Both the position numbers and the translations under genes were made by a program. DNA of 64,000 nt from Halobacillus_B rhizosphaerae. GTDB taxonomy: Bacteria > Bacillota > Bacilli > Bacillales > Halobacillaceae. The DNA is taken from contig NZ_JAUTWQ010000010.1 in the NCBI RefSeq assembly GCF_046719735.1, positions 1 through 64,000 of the forward strand. Direction: 5' to 3'. The notes under the pieces are model-generated. The model searched no databases, had not been told where the DNA came from, and saw only the letters and a list, made by a program, of their open reading frames with translations. Shown in pieces: positions 26,196-34,611 of this stretch. Numbering within the stretch: position 1 is the first letter of the stretch; the number at the start of each line of letters is the position of its first letter.

Positions 26196-26791
26196 CAGGC
26201 AGCAGAGGATGACCGGGTCACTCTCTGCTCTACCCATGGTTTTATCTTTATATACAGCGGGGTAAACAGCACAGCTATGATAACACCCTTCAGTGCGTTA
26301 AATGGAAGAATGGCAGCTGTAATCGTTGCCCACTTCACTTTAGCACTCATTTCCTCCATGCCCATAAACCAGCTGTATGCCGGTAAAATAAGCAGGTAAT
26401 TTAATATGCTCATACTTACTGCTGTAATAACAATACTGGTGATTAATCCCAGCATCAAACTTTTCGTCGTTTTAAATTTATGGTAAATCACGGCAGCAGG
26501 TACTATGAAAAGAATTCCCGCAGTAACATTCGCCATCACCCCTACAGGATCAGAAGCTCCGGTGTAAATGAAAAATAAGAAATTTTTCAATAGTTCCACA
26601 GCAATTCCGGCAAGCGGTGTAAATAAAACAGCCGCTATTAAAGCCGGGATTTCACTAAAATCCACCTTTAAATAAGGCGGCAGCATAGGCAGCGGAAAGT
26701 TTATCAGCATTAGAACCATAGATATACTTCCTAAAAGTGCGATAAGAATTAATTTAAATAATTTTGATGATTGTCCATAGCGGTTCACCAT
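26195..26791 (-). CDS. ribU: Riboflavin ECF transporter S component
   Basis: 198 residues with five to six hydrophobic segments. It matches RibU, the substrate-binding S component that takes up riboflavin with the shared ECF energy module (EcfA/A'/T, not in this window). Family features are the KVDFSEIPALIAA segment near 45 and the basic YHKFKTTKS loop. The ATG at 26791 follows GGAGGAG. The FMN riboswitch upstream agrees with a flavin-related transporter and gives feedback by FMN. Confidence 0.93.
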   Translation of the reverse strand: MVNRYGQSSKLFKLILIALLGSISMVLMLINFPLPMLPPYLKVDFSEIPALIAAVLFTPLAGIAVELLKNFLFFIYTGASDPVGVMANVTAGILFIVPAAVIYHKFKTTKSLMLGLITSIVITAVSMSILNYLLILPAYSWFMGMEEMSAKVKWATITAAILPFNALKGVIIAVLFTPLYIKIKPWVEQRVTRSSSAA

Positions 26792-26857
26792 CAATCTCCT
26801 CCTTCATCCTTCCATCGATTCACATCCCAGATGAAGGTGAGCTTACCTACGGCATAT

Positions 26858-26894
26858 AAAAAAACCCTAAAGCACAATCAGGGGCTTTAGGGTT
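26858..26894 (-). terminator. FMN riboswitch terminator
   Basis: AACCCTAAAGC and GCTTTAGGGTT form an 11-base stem followed on the minus strand by a T run, between the aptamer and ribU. Confidence 0.9.
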
Positions 26895-26960
26895 GGTCAT
26901 TAACATCCATAGGAAAACAAAGGCAGAAATTTCACATACTCTACCTGTTTCGCTCGACAT

Positions 26961-27097
26961 CTTCTCCCATCCAGACTTTCACTGTCGGTCCCGGATTCTC
27001 ACCAGGTCCACCGATTGGCTGAGGCCAAGCGGGTCACGGACTTAGAGTGCAGCACTCCTCACCGTCGGTCGGGAATTTCACCCTGCCCCGAAGACGG
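26961..27097 (-). ncRNA. FMN riboswitch (RFN element)
   Basis: The minus strand carries the conserved RFN segments in order: TCGGGGCAGGGTGAAATTCC, GACCGACGGTGA, AGTCCGTGACCCG, GGTGGACCTGGTGAGAATCC and GGGACCGACAGTGAAAGTC, ending GGATGGGAGAAG. This is an almost ideal FMN aptamer and it controls ribU. Confidence 0.97.
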
Positions 27098-27120
27098 AAT
27101 CGATATAATATTGTACTTTT

Positions 27121-27149
27121 ATTTTATAGGCAGGATGGAAAAACTGCAA
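27121..27149 (-). promoter_or_regulatory. ribU promoter
   Basis: TTGCAG (27149-27144), a 17-base spacer and TAAAAT (27126-27121) on the minus strand lie just upstream of the RFN element. Confidence 0.55.
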
Positions 27150-27173
27150 CTCATTTGTTCCAAAAGCACTAGT

Positions 27174-28232
27174 CTAGTCTTCTAAAGGGTTTAAACTTTC
27201 GTTTCCGGTCATGTTCGCAATCATTTCTGTAAGCAGTTCAATCTCCTCGTCCATATCCTTGATACTCGCCGTTTCCACTGGAGAATGCATATAGCGCAGC
27301 GGAAGAGATACAAGACTGACGGGCACCCCTTTTCCTGTTAAACGCATACGATCTGCATCGGTGCCTGTGGCTCTCGGGGTCAATTCATATTGTACTTTCA
27401 TAGAAAGTGATGTTGCTGTTTTCTCAAGCAGTTGATTAATTTTTCTATTTATCGGTGCGCCTTTGGCAAGTACAGGTCCGCCTTCTAACCGAATATCGCC
27501 GTGCTTATTTTGATTAACTCCTGGGTAATCGGTAGCAAAGGTTACATCACACGCCAGCGCTAAGTCAGGCTCTATGGCTGCCGCTGCAAAATAAGCACCG
27601 CCCATATTCGTTTCTTCATTCACAGTACTGACTGCATAAACACCGACCTTAAGATTCTTTTCGGCTAATTTACGCACTACTTCCCCGACGATAAATTGAC
27701 CGGTGCGGTTATCCAGTCCTCTTCCTGATACATAACGGTCCATGAGTACTTCTGGGGAACGTTTATATACAGCGAGATCCCCAATCTGAACGAGCCCCTC
27801 CATCTCTTCTTTAGATTGTGCGCCGCAATCAATAAACAATTCTTCTAGGTCAAAATCACCCTTCAGACCTCCGTGATGCTGGGCATTCACACCAATTACT
27901 CCAGTAATTGCTTTTTTGTATCCCAGGACGGTCACTTTCATGCCTACCGCTGCCTTTGGATTAATTCCGCCCATCTTATCAAAATGCAGGTATCCGCGTT
28001 CATCAATTCGATTGATAACCAGTGCAATTTCATCACAATGCCCGGCCAGCATGATTTTAAAATCCGCCTCCGGATTCAGGACTGCCATTGCATTACCAGC
28101 ATGATCAGTTCTAATTTCATCGGCTACTGGCTTCATTTCCTCTATCCATCGCTTTTGAATGGCCATCTCCATACTAGACGGGGATGGTGTCTTCAGCAGC
28201 TCCATTAAAAAATTCAAACGTGATTGATCCAT
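27174..28232 (-). CDS. ytoP: M42 family metallo-aminopeptidase YtoP
   Basis: 352 residues, co-catalytic metallopeptidase of the M42 (PepA/FrvX/YsdC) family, cytoplasmic. Metal-binding and catalytic segments are LAGHCDEIAL (His/Asp near 65), GRGLDNRTG (Asp near 175), VNEETNMGGA (Glu pair near 208), ACDVT (Asp near 233) and RYMHSPVE (His near 315). Substrates are probably N-terminal acidic or other residues of short peptides. The ATG at 28232 is chosen because AAAGGAGGG precedes it; the longer frame to 28271 has no good site. Confidence 0.88.
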   Translation of the reverse strand: MDQSRLNFLMELLKTPSPSSMEMAIQKRWIEEMKPVADEIRTDHAGNAMAVLNPEADFKIMLAGHCDEIALVINRIDERGYLHFDKMGGINPKAAVGMKVTVLGYKKAITGVIGVNAQHHGGLKGDFDLEELFIDCGAQSKEEMEGLVQIGDLAVYKRSPEVLMDRYVSGRGLDNRTGQFIVGEVVRKLAEKNLKVGVYAVSTVNEETNMGGAYFAAAAIEPDLALACDVTFATDYPGVNQNKHGDIRLEGGPVLAKGAPINRKINQLLEKTATSLSMKVQYELTPRATGTDADRMRLTGKGVPVSLVSLPLRYMHSPVETASIKDMDEEIELLTEMIANMTGNESLNPLED

Positions 28233-28365
28233 ATGTAAGCCCTCCTTTAGATTCATTTTTAATAATACCAAATCCAGCTTTATTCTGCAGTTTTTTTAAA
28301 AAGTGCATATTCTCTCCTGACTTCGGGAACAAGATCAAGTATGCAGGTTTTAGGAGGGATTATTA

Positions 28366-28920
28366 ATGAATTTGGAAGATTGGTTTCTCAAAGGAATGAC
28401 AGCACAAGCATACGTAGATTCTATGGATCATCACAAAGAAGATCTGATCTATATATATGAGAATTTTGATGTTTCTGCGAAGGATCATCCATTCTTTGAA
28501 CAGCTGCAGAAAAGAAACTTACGCGCTCTGATTTTAACGGAAGACTGGTGCGGAGATGCGATGATGAATATTCCTATCTTTCTAAGATTAGCGGAAGCAA
28601 GCCACATTCATACTCATTTCTTGCTTAGAGATGAAAATCCGGATTTAATGGATCAGTATTTAACAAATGGCACCTCCCGTTCCATTCCAAAGATTATTGT
28701 AATCAATTCGAAAGGGGAGGAAATTTGCAATTGGGGACCCAGAGCACCGGAACTTCAGCAATTTATAGATGAATCCTCAGCAAGTCTACCCCAAAAAGAT
28801 GATCAAGAATTTAAAGCAAAGCAAAAGGAAATGCTCCGCTTTGTAATAAAAGCTTACCGGGGCAATCAGGATCTGTGGAATTATGTATATGAAGATCTTA
28901 AGAAAACGCTAAAATATTAA
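28366..28920 (+). CDS. Thioredoxin-fold family protein
   Basis: 184 residues of the thioredoxin_9-type family common in Bacillales. The core strand and active-site region read LILTEDWCGDAMMN at about 55-68, so there is one cysteine (WCGD) instead of the CxxC pair; classic disulfide exchange is therefore unlikely without a partner thiol. The cis-proline loop RSIPKIIVI is near 105. No signal peptide. TAGGAGGG precedes the ATG. A role in bacillithiol or peroxide chemistry would be a guess. Confidence 0.75.
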   Translation: MNLEDWFLKGMTAQAYVDSMDHHKEDLIYIYENFDVSAKDHPFFEQLQKRNLRALILTEDWCGDAMMNIPIFLRLAEASHIHTHFLLRDENPDLMDQYLTNGTSRSIPKIIVINSKGEEICNWGPRAPELQQFIDESSASLPQKDDQEFKAKQKEMLRFVIKAYRGNQDLWNYVYEDLKKTLKY

Positions 28921-28925
28921 AAAAC

Positions 28926-28963
28926 CTAAACTTGCCTGTAATTGCCGGGCGAGTTTTTTTTAT
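28926..28963 (+). terminator. Terminator of the thioredoxin-fold gene
   Basis: AACTTGCC and GGGCGAGTT pair (with G-U) and are followed by eight T. Confidence 0.8.
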
Positions 28964-29016
28964 GTTTGAAACCTTTTTTTATTGCCATAATGAATAGAAA
29001 AAGGGAGTGAGTATGA

Positions 29017-30015
29017 ATGCAGAGTCTCATTCGAGTTTATTTCCGTATGCCTTTATTTTTAAGACTGCTGGGAACTGTTTTATTATTAATGATTCTCTTT
29101 GGGTTTATTATTCATACCCTCGAACCCGATAGTTTCCCAACAATTTTTGATGGAATATGGTGGGCCTTTGTTACGGGATCCACTGTGGGGTATGGGGATT
29201 ACGTTCCGCTTAGCACAGGCGGCAAATTGACAGGAATCATTTTAATTCTTATGGGGGGTGGTCTGGTCACTTTCTATATGGCTACTTTGTCCGCTTCCAC
29301 TGTAAAGCACGGACAGGCACTCAGTCGCGGGGAAATAGCGTTTAGAGGTACGGACCACGTTATCCTCGTGGGCTGGAATGAACGGACCAGACAATTGATT
29401 GACATGATCCTTCATCAAAAGGATCAGGAAAAGATTGTCCTAATCGATAGCACAATGAATGAAATGTATGAGCGGCTTTCTCTAGTTCATTTTGTTAAAG
29501 GGGATGCGTCGAATGAGGAAACATTGGAGATGGCGAATGCGAAGCATGCTCGCTTAGCAGTTATTACTGCAGACCCTTCTAAGAAAGAGCAGCAATCAGA
29601 TCAATCCGTAATTCATCAAATTGTTGCTCTTAAGGGCCATCATCCTCAGCTCTTTATCATTGCTGAAATACTTACCGAGCGTCAAAAAATAAATGCACAA
29701 CGTGCAGGGGCCGATACAGTCATCCGTTCTAATGATTTTATGAGCAGCTTATTTTACCATGAGTTGTATCGTAACGATCCTGTCCAGCCATTTCAGCTGC
29801 TTTTAGATTTGTTAATTTCACGGCAATTCCATGAAGAAGTGATCGACCATGCTTTAATAGGAAAACCATTCATTACCGTACTTGCTGATTACCTTAAAGA
29901 TGGCTCTTTGATCATTGGCCTTCGCAATGAACAGGACGTTACATTTAAACTCGATCAGGATACCACCTTAAAAGAAGGCGATCGCTTAATCTTCCTTTCC
30001 CAGCTTAGAACTTAG
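29017..30015 (+). CDS. yugO: Potassium channel YugO
   Basis: 332 residues. Two membrane helices (about 15-33 and 73-92) flank a K+ selectivity filter TVGYGD at 56-61; a cytoplasmic RCK/TrkA-N domain begins near 110 (VILVGWNERT) and a TrkA-C domain follows. It matches B. subtilis YugO, the channel that carries electrical signals through biofilms. The 3' end overlaps yugN on the other strand by 30 bases, as neighbouring genes do in B. subtilis. Confidence 0.9.
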   Translation: MQSLIRVYFRMPLFLRLLGTVLLLMILFGFIIHTLEPDSFPTIFDGIWWAFVTGSTVGYGDYVPLSTGGKLTGIILILMGGGLVTFYMATLSASTVKHGQALSRGEIAFRGTDHVILVGWNERTRQLIDMILHQKDQEKIVLIDSTMNEMYERLSLVHFVKGDASNEETLEMANAKHARLAVITADPSKKEQQSDQSVIHQIVALKGHHPQLFIIAEILTERQKINAQRAGADTVIRSNDFMSSLFYHELYRNDPVQPFQLLLDLLISRQFHEEVIDHALIGKPFITVLADYLKDGSLIIGLRNEQDVTFKLDQDTTLKEGDRLIFLSQLRT

Positions 30016-30414
30016 TTTGTGTTCTACTTGGGAAAGGAGTTCACGCCCCATTTGAACATATTGCTCAGGAACTTTTCCATCCTTGTCTTTAGGTTCTTGG
30101 AATTGGTCAAAAACGGCACGGAAGTTACCTTCTTTAACTTGATCATCTAAACCATCCTGATAAATATGGGAAAGTACAAATGGCTCGCTTATTCGGATTA
30201 AAGAATTATCATCTGGGCTGTCTAATGTACCCGTCTTTACAGTAAAGGGAATACGCAGAAAATGATACCCCTCATCATCCGCTAATAAGTAGTCATAGTA
30301 TCCATGTTCATAATCCCAATTATCAGATAGATGAAAGCCAAAAGTTTTTAGTTCTTCATCTAATTCACTCATTGAAATAACAGAATCAGTAAGTGACGAA
30401 TTTAATAAAATCAC
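29986..30414 (-). CDS. yugN: YugN-like family protein
   Basis: 142 residues of the YugN family, cytoplasmic and acidic, function unknown. The gene keeps its conserved place between pgi and yugO. The start is GTG (30414-30412) with GGAGAG just upstream. Segments such as WDYEHGYYDYLL are characteristic of the family; no catalytic motif is evident. Confidence 0.85.
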   Translation of the reverse strand: MILLNSSLTDSVISMSELDEELKTFGFHLSDNWDYEHGYYDYLLADDEGYHFLRIPFTVKTGTLDSPDDNSLIRISEPFVLSHIYQDGLDDQVKEGNFRAVFDQFQEPKDKDGKVPEQYVQMGRELLSQVEHKLSSKLGKED

Positions 30415-30450
30415 GGAAATCTCTCCTTTTAGCTATATCTTGCCCAAAAG

Positions 30451-30490
30451 AAAAAACCTCAGGCTGTCCATTTTATGGATGTGCCTGAGG
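30451..30490 (-). terminator. pgi terminator
   Basis: CCTCAGGC and GCCTGAGG form a stem with an 18-base loop, followed on the minus strand by TTTTTT. Confidence 0.85.
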
Positions 30491-30508
30491 CGAAACTTTT
30501 AATATTAA

Positions 30509-31855
30509 TTACAGTCGTTTTTCCAGCTTTTGTTTTTCATCTTCGAATCCTGGTTTACCCAGTAAAGCGAACATGTTCTTCTTGTATGCTTCTACACCTG
30601 GCTGATCAAATGGATTTACTCCAAGAATATAGCCGCTGACTGCACATGCTTTCTCAAAAAAGTAAGCTAGGTAGCCGAATGTAAAGGAATCCCGCTTAGG
30701 AACATGGACAATAAGATTCGGAACTTGTCCATCTGTATGTGCCAGCATCGTTCCCTGATAGGCTTTTTCGTTTACCTGATCAACTGTTTTTCCTGCAAGA
30801 TAATTTAAACCATCAAGGTTTTGAGCATCCTCTTCAATCGTAATATCTGAAGTTGGTGATTCTACATGAAGGACAGTTTCGAATAGATCCTTCCGTCCAT
30901 CCTGGATGTATTGACCTAAAGAATGCAAGTCTGTAGAAAAGTTTGCTGAAGCAGGAAAGATCCCTTTTTGGTCTTTTCCTTCACTTTCCCCAAACAACTG
31001 TTTCCACCACTCAGAAAAGTATTGTAAGGATGGTTCATAGTTGACCATCATTTCAATCGTCTTCCCTTTGTTGTAAAGTACATTTCGAACCGCTGCATAT
31101 TGATAAGCAGGGTTTTCGGAGGTCTGATCCGAGCTTAATTCTTTGCGGCTCAAGTCAGCTCCTTTCATCATCTCTTCAATATCAATTCCGCTCGCTGCTA
31201 TGGGTAGTAAACCCACTGCGGTCAGAACGGAATAGCGCCCGCCCACATCATCAGGAACTACAAAAGTTTCGTAACCTTGTTCAGATGCTAAGGTTTTTAG
31301 AGCACCTTTTTCTTTATCCGTCGTCGCATAAATTCTTTTTTGCGCTTCTTCTTGACCGTATTTCTCTTCTAAGAATTTACGGAAAATCCGAAAAGCTATT
31401 GCGGGCTCTGTGGTAGTGCCGCTTTTTGAAATAACGTTAACCGAAACGTCTTTATCCTTTAAAACATCAAACAACTCATTGATATAAGGTGCACTCACGC
31501 TGTTCCCTACAAAGAAAACCTGCGGAGTATCACGCTGTTCAGAAGGTAATTCATTATAGAAGCTGTGATTAAGCATCTCAATCGCCGCACGAGCTCCGAG
31601 ATAAGAACCGCCGATTCCAATGACTAACAAAACATCAGAATCCGACTTTATCTTTTCTGCAGATTTTTTAATGCGGGAAAACTCTTCTCTATCATAGTTT
31701 TCCGGCAAGTCCAGCCAGCCTAAGAAATCACTGCCTGCCCCAGTTCCTTCGTGCAATGCCTCATGAGCTAAAGAAACAGCCCCTTGCATATACTCCAGCT
31801 CATGTTCCCCAAAAAACGGAAGCGCTTTTTCATAATCAAAACGAAGATGTGTCAT
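30509..31855 (-). CDS. pgi: Glucose-6-phosphate isomerase
   Basis: 448 residues, the usual length for Firmicutes. It interconverts glucose-6-phosphate and fructose-6-phosphate. SIS-domain phosphate-binding segments GIGGSYLGARAA (about 80-91) and SKSGTTTEP (about 144-152) are present, along with the PGI signature regions. A terminator follows, so it appears to be transcribed alone. Confidence 0.97.
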   Translation of the reverse strand: MTHLRFDYEKALPFFGEHELEYMQGAVSLAHEALHEGTGAGSDFLGWLDLPENYDREEFSRIKKSAEKIKSDSDVLLVIGIGGSYLGARAAIEMLNHSFYNELPSEQRDTPQVFFVGNSVSAPYINELFDVLKDKDVSVNVISKSGTTTEPAIAFRIFRKFLEEKYGQEEAQKRIYATTDKEKGALKTLASEQGYETFVVPDDVGGRYSVLTAVGLLPIAASGIDIEEMMKGADLSRKELSSDQTSENPAYQYAAVRNVLYNKGKTIEMMVNYEPSLQYFSEWWKQLFGESEGKDQKGIFPASANFSTDLHSLGQYIQDGRKDLFETVLHVESPTSDITIEEDAQNLDGLNYLAGKTVDQVNEKAYQGTMLAHTDGQVPNLIVHVPKRDSFTFGYLAYFFEKACAVSGYILGVNPFDQPGVEAYKKNMFALLGKPGFEDEKQKLEKRL

Positions 31856-32032
31856 GGATTCTCCTCCAATATTTTTTATTAAAATAAGTAAGCCAATTTC
31901 ACTTTATCGAAACCTGACTAGCAAATCAAGGAAACTCATTATTGTAAGCGGATACACTTACGGAAGAACCATAAGATGGTACTGAGCTCATGATGATTTC
32001 ACCCAAAGTAGACAGAGAAATGACTTCAGTCT

Positions 32033-32069
32033 AAAAAAAGAAGTGCAGGAACCTCCTGCACCACTTTTT
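32033..32069. terminator. yugJ terminator
   Basis: GTGCAGGA and TCCTGCAC form a tight hairpin with T-rich flanks on both strands, directly after the yugJ stop. Confidence 0.85.
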
Positions 32070-32075
32070 CAAGCA

Positions 32076-33242
32076 TTATTTAGACATGACTAAGATTTTT
32101 TCTACATCTTTACCTTCCAGCTTACTAAAGTTTCCGAATGCTCCGCGATTCATTGCTCGATCCACAATCACATCAAACTTGTCATCCTGGATATCATAAT
32201 CAGCAAGTGTTTCAGGTGCTCCTAAAGAGGACCAGAAAGAGCGAAGAGCTTCAATGCCTTCAAGGGCAACTTCACGATCCGTCTTCCCTTCTGTATCCAC
32301 GTTAAATACTTTAGTAGCCATGCGGACAAATCGCTTCTCATTTACTTCAACATTGTGTTTCATCCAGTTCGGGAACAAGATTGCAAGTCCTCCGGCATGT
32401 GGAATATCATAAACTGCTGAAACCGCATGTTCAATATTATGGCTTCCCCAATCTCCGCTATATCCCATCTGAAGCATGCCATTTAACGCGATGGTTCCTG
32501 CATAAAGAATCGTCTCACGGTGCTGGTAGGACTCCAGATTATCAAGCAATTTAGGTGCTGTATCAATAACGGTACGCAATACACCTTCTACCATTTCATC
32601 CTGGACGGGAGATTGTGTTTCATTGTGGAAATATTGTTCAAATAAATGACTCATCATATCCACAATGCCATAAATTGTTTGATCACGAGGAACGCTCATT
32701 GTATTTTGCGGATCAAGAATTGAAAAGGTTGGGAATGTGTAAGGAGGGAATCCCCATCCGTACTTTTCATTTGTTTCCCAATTGGTAATGACTGCACCAG
32801 CATTCATTTCGGATCCAGTTGCAGCAAGGGTAAGAACTGTACCAAAAGGCAACGCTCCTTTTGGAGAAGCTTGTTTAGTAACAAGTTCCCAAGCATCACC
32901 ATCATACTTTGCACCTGCTGCGATCGTTTTTGTGCAGTCGATTACACTTCCACCGCCAACAGCTAGGATGAAGTCCACATTCTCCTGTTTACAGAGGTCT
33001 ACCCCTTTTCTAACCGTACTTAACCGTGGATTTGGTTCTACACCAGAAAGCTCAACAACTTCCACCTCAGCTTGGTCCAACTGAGCAATAACCTGTTCAT
33101 AAATCCCGTTCTTTTTAATACTTCCTCCTCCGTAGACTAGAAGGACTTTTTTTGTATGTGCTGGAAGCTGATCTTTCAATGCTTCCACTTGGTTTTTACC
33201 GAAAATTAACTTTGTAGGATTGTGAAAAGTAAATGCATCCAT
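32076..33242 (-). CDS. yugJ: Iron-containing alcohol dehydrogenase YugJ
   Basis: 388 residues, group III Fe-dependent alcohol dehydrogenase, similar to NADH-dependent butanol dehydrogenases. The nucleotide-binding GGGSVIDCTK lies at about 97-106 and the metal-ligand segments are MSHLFEQYFH (about 199) and HNIEHAVSAVYDIPHAGGLA (about 262-281). Substrate range is not visible. No Rex-like site is seen upstream even though such enzymes are often redox-regulated. Confidence 0.9.
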   Translation of the reverse strand: MDAFTFHNPTKLIFGKNQVEALKDQLPAHTKKVLLVYGGGSIKKNGIYEQVIAQLDQAEVEVVELSGVEPNPRLSTVRKGVDLCKQENVDFILAVGGGSVIDCTKTIAAGAKYDGDAWELVTKQASPKGALPFGTVLTLAATGSEMNAGAVITNWETNEKYGWGFPPYTFPTFSILDPQNTMSVPRDQTIYGIVDMMSHLFEQYFHNETQSPVQDEMVEGVLRTVIDTAPKLLDNLESYQHRETILYAGTIALNGMLQMGYSGDWGSHNIEHAVSAVYDIPHAGGLAILFPNWMKHNVEVNEKRFVRMATKVFNVDTEGKTDREVALEGIEALRSFWSSLGAPETLADYDIQDDKFDVIVDRAMNRGAFGNFSKLEGKDVEKILVMSK

Positions 33243-33342
33243 GTTTTAAATTCTCCTCTCGATTTCCTGCTATTCGTTTTATATTATCCATAATTTCTCC
33301 TTTATTCTCAAAAGAAACGGCTTATGTATATTTTTATTAATA

Positions 33343-33354
33343 TAGCTTAAGCTA
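33343..33354. promoter_or_regulatory. Palindrome upstream of yuzA
   Basis: TAGCTTAAGCTA is a perfect 12-base palindrome 35 bases before the yuzA start. It could be a binding site for a small dimeric regulator, but I do not recognise the regulator and chance cannot be excluded. Confidence 0.3.
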
Positions 33355-33388
33355 GGACTGTTCATTACAAATTATAGGAGGGCAAACA

Positions 33389-33628
33389 ATGAACTGGATT
33401 CAACGTACAGCACTTTTGCTAATTATTATTGGAGCAATCAATTGGGGTTTAATTGGTTTATTCCAATATGACCTAGTAGCCGGCCTATTTGGCGGCGGAG
33501 AACAAAGTGGATCGTTCGCACGTGTTATTTACACACTCGTAGGGATCAGTGGACTTATTGCAATCTCCCTTTACTTCTCCCCTGCCGCGGACTACGACGA
33601 AGCACCTTCAGCAGAAACTACAGAGTAA
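33389..33628 (+). CDS. yuzA: DUF378 membrane protein YuzA
   Basis: 79 residues with two membrane helices (about 6-25 and 44-64) of the DUF378 family. The motif IGAINWGLIGLFQYDLVAGLFGG is typical; function unknown. TAGGAGGGC precedes the ATG. It keeps its position between yugJ and yugI as in B. subtilis. Confidence 0.88.
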   Translation: MNWIQRTALLLIIIGAINWGLIGLFQYDLVAGLFGGGEQSGSFARVIYTLVGISGLIAISLYFSPAADYDEAPSAETTE

Positions 33629-33643
33629 GATAAAATTCTGCAT

Positions 33644-33673
33644 AAAAAAACCCGGCCATTCAGCCGGGTTTTT
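33644..33673. terminator. yuzA/yugI bidirectional terminator
   Basis: AACCCGGC and GCCGGGTT with A and T runs on either side, between convergent genes. Confidence 0.85.
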
Positions 33674-33678
33674 CACTA

Positions 33679-34065
33679 TTACTTACGAAATTTTTCGCGG
33701 TCGTCTGATTGTTTAATCCAGTCTTCCAGCTTATCTTTCAAGGAGTTAAAACCAGCAGAAGAATCTTCTTGCTGTTTCACTGCCGCTTGTTTCCTAGGAC
33801 GACGCTCCTCTTTCTTAGGGGCTTCCTGAGTAGCACGAATAGAAAGAGAATATTTATTGCTTTTCTCATCGATGTTCAGAATTTTAACTTGTACTTCGTC
33901 ACCTTCATTTAAGTGCTCATTAATGTCCTTAACAAAACCATGAGTCACCTCTGAAATGTGAACGAGACCTTGTACTTGATCATCTAATGCAACAAATGCA
34001 CCATATGGCTGGATACCTGTAACTTTACCTTCTAAAACTTGACCTTCTTGAAACTTCTCTGACAT
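33679..34065 (-). CDS. yugI: S1-domain RNA-binding protein YugI (general stress protein 13 family)
   Basis: 128 residues. An S1 RNA-binding domain occupies residues 4-75 (GQVLEGKVTGIQPYGAFVAL and GLVHISEVTHGFV), followed by a basic, disordered-looking linker (EERRPRKQAAVKQQ) and an acidic/basic tail. Family members associate with ribosomes or RNA under stress. The start at 34065 is chosen because AGGAG is nine bases upstream; the TTG at 34074 would sit right against that site. Confidence 0.88.
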   Translation of the reverse strand: MSEKFQEGQVLEGKVTGIQPYGAFVALDDQVQGLVHISEVTHGFVKDINEHLNEGDEVQVKILNIDEKSNKYSLSIRATQEAPKKEERRPRKQAAVKQQEDSSAGFNSLKDKLEDWIKQSDDREKFRK

Positions 34066-34074
34066 GCTATACAA

Positions 34075-34485
34075 CTCCTGATATATATATTATTCGTTTC
34101 TTTTCACGCAATAAATGATTTTATCACAGATTCTCTAATTTAGCAAAGGAATCTAGAAATTACACGTGATCTAATATTAATTTCACCCTGCCTCCCTTCT
34201 GCTATTACTAAAAGGAATTTTTCAATGCGATTATAAACACGTAAAAAATTCTTAAACCCAATTGAAAAAAAGCCCTTTGATGAAGAACAGTACGAACCAC
34301 GTCGCTTCTGGCAATAAAAACTTGCAGAAGAAGTTTAATATTCACCGTTGTCCAATAAGCATAATTGCATGTCGCGAATCTACTTTCATGAATATTATTC
34401 TAAAAAAATTAAAATAATAGGTTTAAACTCTATTATTTATGGTAATACCTATAAATGTAAGACTTTCTCGTATTCCCCCTGTGTG
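34075..34485. other. Gene-free stretch between yugI and patB
   Basis: No intact gene is seen. A short plus-strand frame near 34270-34340 (KPFDEEQYEPRRFWQ, then a stop) has coding-like composition and may be a decayed gene, unidentified. An imperfect hairpin ATTTATGGT/ACCTATAAAT lies at about 34434-34455, upstream of a strong terminator. In B. subtilis this interval holds alaT and others, which are missing here. Confidence 0.4.
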
Positions 34486-34518
34486 AGCAAAGCGTAGCGA
34501 TCGCTTTGCTTTTTTTTT
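34486..34518 (+). terminator. Strong terminator with no gene in front of it
   Basis: AGCAAAGCG and CGCTTTGCT form a perfect 9-base stem followed by eight T. No plus-strand gene lies upstream, so it may end a small RNA or be a leftover. Confidence 0.75.
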
Positions 34519-34611
34519 GCCAAAAATACCAGAGGGGAAACAGCTTATTGGGCAGATTTTTTAAGATTCGATATGATAGACACAAGTCTTGGAATAATTG
34601 GAGGGATCATA

